64,000 nucleotides of DNA from Melieria omissa (lineage: Eukaryota > Arthropoda > Insecta > Diptera > Ulidiidae): contig OZ020267.1 of assembly GCA_963971225.1 (NCBI GenBank), forward strand, positions 55,197,590-55,261,589, read 5' to 3'. The notes beneath the pieces are model-generated. The model was not told where the DNA came from. It worked only from the letters and a program-made list of their open reading frames with translations, and searched no databases. Of this stretch, positions 21,236 to 32,690 are shown one piece after another (within the stretch, counting starts at the first letter, position 1; every line of letters starts with the position of its first letter). Made by a program: the position numbers and the translations under genes.

Positions 21236-22234
21236 AGGAACAAACGCGCAGGGGATGACCCCTATTAATGCATTCATTTAGTTGTTACTTTTTGTTTTGC
21301 GTTTTTGTTGTTGTCTTCAATACAACAACTTATCACTGTTTTGCTTTCGCACACTCACAGTGCACTTTTCGTCACGTTTTGCCTTCCCTTTGGGTGTTTT
21401 GTTTTCGCCGACAATTTGCCTTATTTTTGGTCCAATGGCCAGCAGAGACGCCCCGCAGCGCCAGTCGGCTCAATAACGCGCAACAGGTTATTGAATATTT
21501 GTTTGACATTTGTTGTTGTTGGCAGTTTGGCACTGCTCGTTTGGTGATTTATGACGGTCGCTGCTGTGGAAAATTTGCAAATTGGCCAACTGCAACGAGC
21601 CGAAGAGGAATGGAGTTTCCACTGCAAGAAGTCAACTATGTTTAGGGAATTTAAAGACATTTTTGAAAAATTTAAAATTAACTACAAATAGTTTATTTGT
21701 AGCAGCACTGGCCCACGGGAAGCCTTAAGAATCAATTCAAAATGTTTTCATTTAATGTTTTTTTACATAATTTTTTTATTCAAGCTAAATTTTATGGTGA
21801 ATTTGACAAAACTCAACATTCAACTACAAACGCCAATTGGTGCAAAATAAAACCCCAACACAGTCAACCAATAATGCAATGGCCAAAAGCCGCATTGCTT
21901 TCGAATGTAGTTCAAATCGTAGGCGTTAGAATTAAGTTAGGCTTCCCACCTCATTTTTGTTGTTGTTGTTGTTGTTGTTGTATATGCTTATGCTGTTATG
22001 ATTGCTCTGTTGTTCTTTGGTGCTCCTCGCCATTAGCAGCGCCGTCATGGCGACAAAGAGTGCAATCACGAAGCAAGAGATGATCGTCGTTTTCATCATC
22101 ATGATGTGATGATGGATTAGGGCAGTGGCGCACACAAAGGGAGGAAGATTCACACTCCTCACAAATATTTATTCATTGCAAAAAATGTGTATAGTTATTT
22201 GCTTCAAAAGTTGTGCGCTACCCTTTTTATAAAT

Positions 22235-22345
22235 AAAAGTCACTGAATGATTTTTATTGATGACTTAAAAAAGCTAAAAGTCATTGAATAATTTTTATTG
22301 ATGACTTTTATAAATAAAAGTCACTCAATGATTTTTATTGAATTT
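22235..22345. repeat. 41-bp tandem repeat with internal dyad
   Basis: Three diverged copies of AAAAGTCACTGAATGATTTT followed by TATTGATGACTT. AAGTCA and TGACTT at the ends make each unit a partial hairpin. Confidence 0.75.
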
Positions 22346-23348
22346 TAAAAAATTATTGTTATTTTTGAATTTTTCCATAAAAATTAACAAATCAAAGTTT
22401 GTTGCCAAATTGAATTCTCCGTGCGAAAAGAAATGTCTTGGTATATTTCATTTGTATGACCTTTCCTTCATAGTAATTTTTTTAAATATAGTTTTCATAA
22501 ATAACTGTTATTTTCGGTCCCTGTATTTACATCATCATCACAATGCTTATCATGCATGGAGTCAGCTTGGCTTCGCTCTACTGATAATAATACAATTATG
22601 ATAAAAATGTCTCAATCTGAATCTTAGTCAGTAAATTATGCAGTCAATGTCCCACAAATATTGTTAACAGAGTGTCCTTGTTTTCTAGGGCCCCTTGAGA
22701 CGCAGCCCTTGGAGCTGTAAAATAGTTCATCATCCCTGTCACATAAAATTGGGTCAATCTCAAGATTAAACCCAAATTAACTCTTGGCAACAAAACATAG
22801 TTTTCTAACTTCTCCTCATGTTTCTTCCACTCTTTTGCACTCTTCTTCCAACTTCTCTTGTCTTAAGTAAAATAGGCCTTTCATATTTTTGCTTAATTCA
22901 CTCCTTCACATTTCTACAAAATGCAAACGAAAAGCAAAATGAAAAATAAAATAGCAAAAAACAAACGACCCAAGCAACGAACTCAACCTCAAAGTCAAAT
23001 AGTTTGTCTTGTTGTGCGTCGGTGAAATGCGTTGGCGTCATGCACTCGTAATGCCGCAGCATGTGGCACGAATATGCATGCAGCAATATTGTTGCATTGT
23101 TGCAACGACGACAACGGCAGCAATTGCAGACACAACAACCGGAAGTAGGTCAACGTGTGCAAACACACACGCGCAGCATTAAACCGGATCTTATCGTTGG
23201 CTGTAAACAAAACGAATCGCAGATATGAGCGCGCAATGCCGCAGGGTGGAAGAGGTGAAAGAAAACCGTAGAAAGAAAACGGGAGAGATGCAGGCTGCAC
23301 AAAATGTAAATATTGCCGCATTACTGCTGCACTTATGGATGCGTTCTT

Positions 23349-23371
23349 GTGTGTGTGTGTGTGTGTGTGTT
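23349..23371. repeat. (GT)n microsatellite
   Basis: About eleven GT units. Confidence 0.9.
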
Positions 23372-23678
23372 TGTGGGCTATTGTGTTTGTGTATTTATGT
23401 GGGAGGGACTTTAGCGACGAGAGAGCGCAGTTGCATGCCGAGTCTATAAATAAGCATTAAAATATTGATGCCAATTTGCATGGCCCGACACGGCCCGGCC
23501 AAGGCGGCGAGTGCATTGCCACGGCCTAATGCCAACATTACGAGCGCTTCTTGGTGTTGGTGTTTCCTTCTGTGGCAGCCAAACAAAAAGCGCGCAACTG
23601 TGCAGCTTGTTTGCGTTTATGTGTAATAAAACATTTTACAGCTTCCAGCGCAAATAATCGTAAACAAGCAAACGCACA

Positions 23679-23698
23679 GACACACACACACACACACA
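23679..23698. repeat. (CA)n microsatellite
   Basis: About ten CA units. Confidence 0.85.
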
Positions 23699-24444
23699 GC
23701 ACGCGTGCACACGTCCCACTCGCAGCCTACAAACACGTGCAGCCTCCGCAAGCCGGTAGTGGGCAGTGTGGCGTGGCAGCCGGCACAAACTGGCTGGGCG
23801 GCACTGCGAGCGCTGCTGTGTGCCGCTGTCGTGTCACTCATTCATCACTGTTATTGTTGTTGCTGTTGTATGTTGTTCTTATTGTTGTTATTGTTATTGT
23901 AGCTATTGCAATTTTTCACAACTTTTTTGTCTTTCGCTGTCGCTGTTGGTTATTATCGCAGAGAGATTGGCTGGCCTCGCCTGACCCAGCCAGCCGGGCG
24001 ACTTGTGTCGCATGTCTCATTTACAATAAAAACAACAATAACAAAATGCATTTTCACATAAAACTATGTACACATAGGTATTTATGACGTCGGCTGGGCG
24101 TTGCTAAAGCACTTTTCGTTAGAAGGATTTAGAGGTTACTTACTTAAACTTTGAAGGCTAAAATGCACTGCGGTGTCATATTTTGTTGTAAATTCATTTG
24201 TATTGCATTGCTTTCTCAAAGCAACTTTATGTGAATTTTACTTGCTTTTAAAGCTAAACCAAACATTATGATTGAAATGTTATTTAAAACATTTGAAACC
24301 TAGTTTTTTAGTATGAAAAACACTCAAGTTTGACTGCAGAATTGGACTTAACTCTCAAATTTTGTTGTTGTTGTTCAACAAATGTTTTAGTAATTGTAGA
24401 AGATATATAGACAAAACGATATATAGACAAAATATAGACAAAAC

Positions 24445-24598
24445 CAGGCGCGGATTCAAAAAAATATTTCGGGGGGTTTCAAAAAGTTATTCTTTAATAT
24501 TTGTAAAATGCATTTTAATTTGTATATAGTTTTATAGGCGATCCAAATATTTCGGGGGGGGGTTCAACCCCCAAAAAACCCCCCTGAATCCGCCACTG
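24445..24598. mobile_element. Short hAT-type MITE with perfect 8-bp TSD
   Basis: The ends CAGGCGCGGATTCA and TGAATCCGCCACTG are inverted repeats, and GACAAAAC occurs immediately on both sides (24437-24444, 24599-24606). The 154-bp interior contains duplicated AAATATTTCGGGGGG blocks and no ORF. The flank itself holds three ATATAGACAAAA-type repeats, one of which was the target. Confidence 0.9.
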
Positions 24599-24959
24599 GA
24601 CAAAACGATGTACAAAATACATAAGAATAATAATTTAATGCATTCACTTCGAATCTTGCAAAGTGCCCGAATGAAAATGTACAAAATGTGCCAGCAACCT
24701 TATCGAAATCTCAACAGTAGCAGCAATAAAACCAACTACCAGTCACCTCAGCCTCCTCTCAACTCTGCCTCGCTTCAGTACTGGCGCTGTCAACGCAATC
24801 AGCCAATCAGTGCGGTTGCTGCACTCGGTTGACATTTCTTTCAGTATTTCTGGTTTCGAATCGATGTCAACGGCGAAAATTGCTGCCATTTTATGGTCGG
24901 TTGTTTGGCGCTTATTGCAATTTTTATTGCTATTGAACTTGTGCTAGCTGTAACCAACT

Positions 24960-24960
24960 C

Positions 24961-25010
<50 letters not shown>

Positions 25011-25011
25011 C
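24960..25011. repeat. (CAA)n triplet repeat
   Basis: Seventeen uninterrupted AAC units, the longest triplet tract in the window; not inside an ORF that can be supported. Confidence 0.93.
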
Positions 25012-26099
25012 TAAAGCCACTCACACACACATATAGCATGAAAAAAGATGTCAAATCCGAGCAACAGTAGCCGTCGTGCACGTTGTTTGTTTACATTTTT
25101 GCGTATTTTTTTTCATGCACATCTGTGTATTCAGTGTCATTCGGTGCATTTCATCATACACCGCACAGTCTTCGTGCAGCGCATGGAAATATCAAATTAA
25201 TTGCATGCTGCACGCTGTGAATGCAACTGGAAGCTGCGGTGTGGCCGCATGCGATTTGATGCTCGCATGATTTGCGGTTGCAATTGAGACGAACGAATCG
25301 AAAACAAACTGCAACTTCAATGCAACAACAACAACTGCCACATTTCATACGCCGCTAACGACGAGTCGTAACTGTAGCACAGCAACAGCAACAAAAACAA
25401 GCTCAATGACAAATGCCTTTTTTTTTGTGAAGAAAGCACTCACAGTGGCAGCGCACCGCTTGCTGCGATGATTAAGTATCTTGTTGTGGTAAATTTATTG
25501 ATTTTTTGTGAATGCGTAGCATGCGACGAGTGCAATTTAATTGCACCACCAAAAGGGGAGAATTGTGAGCTGTGCGTCGTGCGTCGTGCGCCTCGTAGGG
25601 GCCGGTCAGTGGTGATGAGTTGTACATAAATAAGACAGCCGAGTGGTAATTGGGTCATATTTATGTATGTATTTGTGCGTATGTGTGTGTATGTGTGAGT
25701 CTTGCACGCTTGAAAGACATCGGATTGGGTGTAATTAGCGCAGTAAGTGAGCTATGTCATCGTTACAAATCACTATAAATATATCATATAAAACACAATT
25801 TTAAAGTTTTCTCATAGTTAATTATGAGTTCAGAAATGTGTAAATTTAAAAATGTAGCATTTCATGATTTATTATTTGTTTACCATGACGGCGTACTTTG
25901 TAAATCAGTGGTCGGCGCATTGCCCCCAGGACTTCGGACTTTCCCATGTCTTTCATTTCTGTGCAGAGCTAAATGCAGAATGTGGATGTTTTCAGTAAAT
26001 TTTGCATGGCAATGAGATAGTTGAAGATAGTTGTTGCGTAGTTGGACATAAATTGAGATGTTACTTTAATAACAAAATAATAAGAATTAATAAAATATT
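25012..26099. other. Intergenic, nothing recognised
   Basis: GC-balanced to 25680 with short spurious ORFs, then AT-rich. No domain or RNA gene seen. Confidence 0.5.
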
Positions 26100-27060
26100 T
26101 TTCAAAGGAAATTAAAAGAATTAAATTCCGATTTCGTGCACAAGTTTCTTTAAATAATATTTTCATTTCCGTATTTCTCAATTCTTAAATTATGTATATT
26201 AAGATATAAAAGTTTGTTTCTTAAGTCTTCGGTTATCTTCACAAGTTTTCAAATAATACTTCTGAATATTTTTTTAAATATTCAATTTTCCAAATAAACA
26301 AAATTTCGATCATAACCAAAATGTTGAACGTTTGTTTTTATGTCTTTAGATTTCCATCACAAGTTTGTTTAGATATTTTTTTCGTTTCCATATTTCTCAG
26401 TTCTTAAATTGCGTAAGTAAATATTTTAAATAAAAAGTTGAAATTTTGTTTCTTAAGTTTTCCGGTTCTCTTCACAAGTTTTCAAAGAATACTTCTCAGT
26501 ATTTCTCAAATCTCTAATTTTTTATATAAATTAAATTTAGCACATAAACAAAATGTGTAACGTTTGTTTCTTAAGTCTTTTGACTTCCTTCACAAGTTTC
26601 TTTAGATAATATTTTCATTTCCATATTTTGTAATTTCTTAAATTTTATAAGTAAATACTTTTAATACAAAATTTGAGGTTTGTTTCTTAAGTCTTTCGAT
26701 TTCCTTCACAAGCTTCTTTAGATAATATTTTCATTTCCATATTTCTCATTTCTTAAATTATATAAGTAAATATTTTAAATACAAAATTACAGGTTTGTTG
26801 CTTAATTCTTTCGATGTCCCTTACAAGCTTCTTAAGGTAATATTTGCATTTCCATATTTCCAAAATCTTAAAATTTGCAAATAATTGTTGTTAAAATATG
26901 ATGGTTTGTTTCTTAAGTCTTTTGATTTTCTTTCCAGGTTACTTTGGGTACTAATTATAAAGCTTAATTGTTCTTAAATACAAACTGAAGCTTTGGTTTT
27001 TAAAAAGTTTGATTAACTTAACAGGCTACTTTATAAATTTATGAACTTTTCCAATATTAA
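26100..27060. repeat. Degenerate tandem array, about eight 116-bp units
   Basis: The anchor GTTTGTTTCTTAAGTCTTT or a close variant begins at about 26212, 26330, 26444, 26562, 26678, 26793 and 26904, a spacing of 111-118 bp. Each is followed by TTCCTTCACAAG, CTTCTTTAGATAATATTTTC and CATTTCCATATTTCTCA. The middle units (26562-26793) are the best conserved and the edges decay, as expected for an old minisatellite evolving by unequal exchange. No ORF spans it. Confidence 0.9.
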
Positions 27061-28570
27061 ATAAATAGTGTCCATAAATAAAATATTGTACATTTGTTGT
27101 TTTCTTTCATTTTACACTCATGTGCCGCTCAACAAAGCTTTTAACATCTGTTTGCTTACCCAAAATGGAGTCCCACTTATCCAGCCACTCATAGTTTTCC
27201 AATTGTTGCTATGCGCAGACAACTAGACATAATAAAAGTTCAGCAAACAAAAGACTTAAGACACGTACACGTAATTGAAGCAGCAAATTGGTTAGCCTAC
27301 ACAGCTAGAAAACCCAATTCTCGCTAGACATCTTGTCCAAAGAATCTATTCAAAAATCAATTAGCCAAGAAGCAGACTATGCGGTAATTTGTATACTCGA
27401 AAGTAACGGCAAAAAGAGGTAACAAGCAACAACAAAACGCGCAAACAGCTATTCGTAAAACTTACACACCAGGTTTGCTTTTGCTGACGTCGCGATGTGC
27501 TTTCCCAAGCGAAAAAGTGAAATATTTCCGCCAAATTCACTCGAACGCAGTCACAATGTAATGTAAACGAAACAAAACGAGCAAAAGGTAGCAGGAAAAG
27601 AACAATAAAAACGACAAAGGCTAAAAGGGAAACAGCAGATCTGAGTACAAAACGATACAGAAAGAGCAAACACAGAAAGAGCGTCATTAAAAGGGGAAGT
27701 GGCAAACGAAATGGAAGTAGAACAAGTAGGCGAAAGGTGAGCAGCGAAGAAATGGGGAAATGAGATAAGCGGCAGATAGCAGCGATTTGGACAAAATGAG
27801 CTTGGCTGAATAATAATTTCGGCGCGCAGCTGCACGAAGCGAAACGAAGAGGTAGGTGGCTGGGTGGCTGGCACCAACAACGACAAGCTTATACTAACAA
27901 CAACAATAACGGTGTGCCAGCCAACGCAATTTTATGCTGCCAAGTCTGAGCCACAGTCTCGTGCAGCCAGCCAAGTGAAATGACGGCAGCGGCAAGTGGG
28001 CCAACTGGCAGAACGAACAGCCACAGCCACCGCAGAGCACAGCACATCGAATCGAATCGCAGCGCAACGCATCGCATTATAACGGTGCAAAGCCCAAAAA
28101 AGTTCACATCGTCTTGTGTGCTGCTCGGGCTGATGATGTTGCTGCCGCTGCTGATGCTGCGGTGGCATCGTAATGGGCACACACCGTTCTCAACCGATCG
28201 CTCGTTCGCTCGTTCGTTCGTTTGCTGTGTGGTTGAGCTTTTTCACTTTTATTTAACCGTTGTGCGGTTCAATTTATCCACCAAAAATTAAATTAAGAAA
28301 AAGCATTAAAAACGAAGCAGCTCGACGAGTACACAAAGCAGCGCCGGTAAACAGTAAAAGGCCGATATGCAGCTTTAGATATGGACGGCATGAAGATACG
28401 CCAACTTGCACTTAGTGTTGTCCGTTAAGCCGCAATGCGTGTCTGTCCAATCGGTGTGCTCACTGATCTGTCGAACTGTCTAAATATTAAAAAACGTGGT
28501 GGTTTTCAAAGAAATCCATGCACCTGTTTTGCTAACTGTTGTCTGATAGTGAGTTGGGGTTCAACTTTGG
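27061..28570. other. Intergenic, no supported gene
   Basis: 27360-28330 is GC-balanced with many short ORFs on both strands and a TCGTTCGCTCGTTCG tract near 28200. It resembles promoter or UTR DNA, but there is no coding evidence. The motif AAAAGACTTAAGAC at 27249 is an isolated match to the 116-bp repeat in reverse. Confidence 0.45.
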
Positions 28571-28576
28571 AAAAAG

Positions 28577-29480
28577 ATTAGTTAAACGCAAACATTAGCA
28601 ATGAGAAGCATGGGCCGAGTAAACGTCCTATGGAGTACAAATTTTGTCGGATGATAAAAGCCTGTGCTACTCAATTGCCTACCGAGACCATAGTGGCACC
28701 TATTGATAATAGTAATCCCTCGCTTTATGTCCAGGCTGACATCATTGCTGCTGTTTATGGCAGTGCCACGGTCGACGAATTCCTTGACAACTTGTAAAGT
28801 ATACCTGTCGGCCTTGACGTGAGACCAACACCGCTGTGAGTCCCTGCGTGTAACCATCATATACTTCGTCTTGCCCTCATTTACTACAAGATCCATTTTG
28901 GCAGATTCTCATTCGATTGCCGCCAAGACAGCGGTGACATATCGCTTGTTACATCTTATGTCGTCAATGTCATCAGAAGAAACAAGAAGGTGGACACTTT
29001 TGTTGAAGATTTTACCATTACGATACACACCGGCATTGCGAAAAACACTCTCCGTGGTAAAGTAACGAGATACCATGACAAAGAATCATCTTGTCTGAAG
29101 CCTTGAACGGTACCGAATTGGTCGGAGAGGTCACTATTTCTCAGCGTTGCTCCGCAAAGTCTCACAAGCTTTGCTCGCTTCCTTTTGGAATACCAAGTTC
29201 AGACATATAGCCGGCATAGAGCCGATCTCTTATCTGACTATCGAATGCTGTCTTATTATCGATGAAGAGATGGTAAGTATGGATTTGACTCTCATGGGTA
29301 TTTTCTAGAATTTAGCTAAATCGGCACTGATAAGATCCAACGAGTGCTTTGGCGAGTGGCTTCAATTTGAGGTTCGAGATGAAACAAGTTGAGCTGACGC
29401 ATACATCTAATCAGCTCACCGTCGTCGGGCTTGAACAAGTCTGCTGATAGCCCATCCAGCCCTGTAGATTTGTTGTACTT
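28577..29480 (-). mobile_element. RTE-like LINE reverse-transcriptase fragment
   Basis: Minus-strand translation from 29480 downwards gives NKSTGLDGLSADLFKPDDGE, HLFIDNKTAFDS, RQDDSLSW (the RQGDSLS box), a degraded YADD region near 28970, and NEGKTKYM. The thumb block NSSNDVSLDIKRGIT...RCHYGLGRQLSS follows. This series is characteristic of endonuclease/reverse-transcriptase proteins of RTE-type elements in insects. Frames shift at least three times and the endonuclease is missing. Confidence 0.82.
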
Positions 29481-30879
29481 ATATGTATATATACAACTGA
29501 TGAAAAATTGTTGGGTTAGGATTGATTGAGAAGGGAGTTTTCTACGATAGATTGGTATATAGATTCACTTGAAGGTAATTTTGAGTGTGAGACCCAAAAA
29601 TGAATTTTCTGTTAAAACTATGCAACTATTTCATTCGAATGCTTCAACCCAGATATGCCAAAGGTCCATATGAGGCATTACCTACATTTCAGGGCATCGG
29701 TGAGCAAAATTAAAGCACAGTTACTGCAGAATTTCAAACAGCTGTACTCCATGTAGTACGGTCGTCATATCTGAGTTAAGGAAAGTAAGTACATATATCA
29801 TTCTATCAAATTCTTTCCCAACCAAATAAAAACAATCTAAATTCGAAAGCTTATCTTAACTTGATCCCATTTCTGACTGTTCGAGCTGAAAAGTATAATT
29901 CCTGGCCGCACCGCAACCCCGACTTTTGGGCGACCTCAGTTCGTCATGGTGCAACCTGTTTTTGTTGTGACCAATACTGTAAATCTGTTCAGTTGTTGTT
30001 GTTGTTGCTCATTGTATTACTGCTATTATTATAGCAGTCAGTTTTGTTACTGTTGTTGTTGCCGCAACTTGATTCGCTTCACAGCAATATTTCCCATGCC
30101 ACTTGACTTGCTCGTTAAGCAACTCTTCTGCCTCCCCACAGCGCCCCGCGCACTTTGCTCATTTCGCTTTTTCGCTTCAGCTGATTCCTCTACCCCACGT
30201 CGGCTCGCTCGTCTTTAACACCGTTGCGCAGACGGTCAGCAGAATTTTCGTTTTCTTTCAAAGCGTTGCCGAGGCCTCTTTCTCACTTCATAATATTTTT
30301 TTTTTTATTTTTTTTTAATATATCTTTTGACTTTTTCAACTTTTTCCATTTGTTTTCAAGATTATCGGCAATGCTGTGACTGATGTTGTTTTTGTTGTTG
30401 TTATTGTTATTGTCACTGCCACTGTCAATGATGATAGTGATGACTTGTGTTTTTTTTTTGCTTTTTATTAAATGTTTTCTTGTAGGTTTTTGTCTTTTGA
30501 TAAATTGAAAAAGAAAAATGCCCAAAATACTCCACGCTTCGTGTTCTTCGAGTTCAATTTAAACATTTTGAAAACTTTATTTAATGTTGAGTTGCACCGC
30601 AGACAGAGGCACAGATGAGTTGGAAGATGTGTATGGAAGTGTGGTAACCAACTGCAAACACACACATGCATATCTGTATGTGTGTACTTACTCGTATACC
30701 GTTGCACGTGTAGTACAAGAATCCATTGGTACCGTTGAAGCCGCAGCCTACAACGAATGCACTCGTTCAGGCTGCCAAAGCGCACATAAAGCTGTCATCG
30801 TTCGTTGCATTTGTCGATGCGTCGCAAAATGTGTTGAAACACTGGCTGGAAGCTTATGTTAGGTTGGGCTGCCAAGGGT
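29481..30879. other. Intergenic, no supported gene
   Basis: TTG runs near 29990-30060, T- and AAC-rich DNA at 30290-30450, and a GC-balanced patch 30590-30870 that is open in two frames without a recognisable product. Confidence 0.45.
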
Positions 30880-31240
30880 TTGTGTGTGTAGTACCAGCTG
30901 TACTTCCACTCGTAGACCTAAAGAGCTCATTGTGAGCTCCTCAACATGGCTGGAAGTCCTTTCACATCCAACTGTCTCTTAACTCTGATTCAGTCAAATA
31001 CTATTAGACTTCTTGATAAAGTTTGAACAACCAACAAAATTTATTCAACCCCATCAATGCTACCCTATCAGTGTCCAAATGCAGAGCAGAGATCAGTAGA
31101 ATGTCGCTGCTAGCCAGCTCAACTTTTGTCAACTCTTCTACGAACTCATATCCGTCAACATCAAAGTGTCTGATAACCCAGCCAAATGTAATTTTCCTGT
31201 GATGCTTTAACGTACGAAGGCGCGACATCTCCCTTTAATC
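30880..31240 (-). mobile_element. LINE 3' end, minus strand
   Basis: The 3' terminal block TCACAATGAGCTCTTTAGG, with flanking GAGTGGAAGT, matches the block at 63950-63985. On the minus strand it follows a degraded C-terminal ORF (RLRTLKHHRKITFGWVIRH). Two copies sharing the same 3' block point to one LINE family, 5'-truncated in both places. Confidence 0.45.
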
Positions 31241-31380
31241 TTTGATTTCATCACAACTGATTGAAGCACTTTCAAAGCAGCCTGAATACCCAACATGAAC
31301 AAAACCTTTTGACTGAATAATTGTAATGTTTTCCTATTCAGGAAGCCATTCATAATTTTTTTTTATAAAAACGAAATCTA

Positions 31381-31740
31381 TCAGGTGTACAAGTAGAAAA
31401 CCGCCGTTTTCCACTGGGTGGTGCCACCTTTGGAAATCGGTGAGAGAATTCCGATTCGAGCGCGTCGAATGATTGTAGCAACTTATAGTGAGTCGTGTAT
31501 CAGTGAAAGAACGTGTCGAGAATGGTTCGTGAAATTAAAAAATGGTGATTATGACGTGAAAGACAAGGATCGGCCGGGTCCCGTGAAAAAGTTTGAAGAT
31601 GCAGCTTTGGAGACTCTGTTGGATGAAGATTCTTGTCAGACGCAACTATTCTTGTGTGACTCAGCAATTCATTTCCCTTGCTATACGCAATAAAGCCTCA
31701 AATTATGAAAAAAACGGCGGTTTTCTACTTGTACACCCAA
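31381..31740 (+). mobile_element. Deleted mariner with N-terminal transposase remnant
   Basis: The ends TCAGGTGTACAAGTAGAAAA and its complement (GTACACCCAA at the right) form an inverted repeat of about 30 bp with TA on both sides (31379-31380, 31741-31742). The 360-bp body encodes the mariner N-terminal helix-turn-helix region: CREWFVKLKNGDYDVKDKDR and KKFEDAALETLLDEDSCQTQ. The catalytic domain is deleted. The inverted repeats differ from those of the mariner at 2349, so this is another subfamily. Confidence 0.9.
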
Positions 31741-31914
31741 TATGATTACACAGCACAACAAAAAAAACACTTTTTTCTGTTGCATGGAGTTTTTCTACTG
31801 TTTCTTACTAATTTGGGTGCGCTGATTTCGAATCTATCCTCAGATTTTTTCTAGCAGCTCTAGCTATCATTTATCAGTTTTTCCTCTACTTTTTCCATAT
31901 TTTTGATGGTAGTT

Positions 31915-32690
31915 TCTAAACCGATTGACATGATTGACACCTTATCGCATTAACAAAACCGCACGGCTTCTTTTTCGATGCAATTAATCGATGCAATTAA
32001 TTTTTATAAGTTTATAAATTGGACCTCAAAGTCGAAAAATATTGGATTTTAAGACGTTTTCTTTGATGGTCAAAAACATACACATTTTTTGTAAAAATAT
32101 TAACGAGTTATTTATATAATGAAAGTCAACACATCAAGCAATACAACAAAGAGGAGTACACACTCGCATCGAAATAATAGCAAAAACTTACCATAGTAAT
32201 TTTCATCACTTTTCATACTTTTGCCTTAAAAAATTAGGGGCCTGAAAATATGCAAAGTTTTTAATTTTTTTTTTTTCGAGCAATTCAAAATATTTTTGTT
32301 TTTTGCTTGTATTCCAAACTAAAAATGGAACATATAAAAGAGCATATTTTGAGGCTCCTAATTTTTTAAGGAAAAAGTATGAAAAGAGATGAAAATCGCT
32401 ATGGTACAGTTTTATTATTATTTCGATGCGAATGTGTATTCCGCCAAATAATTTGGCTGTGTTGTATTGCTTGATGTTTCTTCTTAAGATATTCATATAC
32501 TTCGTAACTTGATTTATGAAACATCTGTACAATTTTTGCCCTCAGAAAAAAACGCCTTGAAATTCAATATTTTCCCACTTTGAAACCTTGTTACAGCGCC
32601 AATTTAGAACACATGTAATTGATTAATGTTAGAACAGATTGCGTGAAATGTTGTAAGTGCAACGATATAAAAATCATGTCGATAGGATTA
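31915..32690. repeat. Long imperfect foldback (inverted repeat)
   Basis: Two arms of about 340 bp face each other around an 88-bp AT-rich loop (32254-32341). The inner 65 bp pair best: CCATAGTAATTTTCATCACT against AGATGAAAATCGCTATGG, and CTTAAAAAATTAGGGGCCTG against its near complement. Further out, CGCATCGAAATAAT, CATCAAGCAATACAAC, AATATTGGATTT and GATTGACATG still find partners. No ORF, transposase or TSD was found. It may be a foldback transposon or a hairpin-RNA source. Confidence 0.82.

Larger units (their letters stand above)
21232..24436. other. Intergenic, no supported gene
   Basis: TTG/CAA triplet runs (21957-21980), the 41-bp tandem array at 22235-22345, and a GC-balanced patch 23000-24010 with CA/GT tracts and many overlapping spurious ORFs on both strands. 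No domain, splice-site pair or tRNA is seen. The GC-balanced patch could be a promoter or enhancer region. Confidence 0.45.

Noticed and set aside
26100..27060. CRISPR-like array
   Set aside because: Repeats are contiguous 116-bp units without unique spacers, and the genome is eukaryotic.
32206..32532. 108-codon minus-strand frame
   Set aside because: Lies across the loop and arms of the foldback; content is AT-driven Lys/Ile/Phe/Tyr without a motif.
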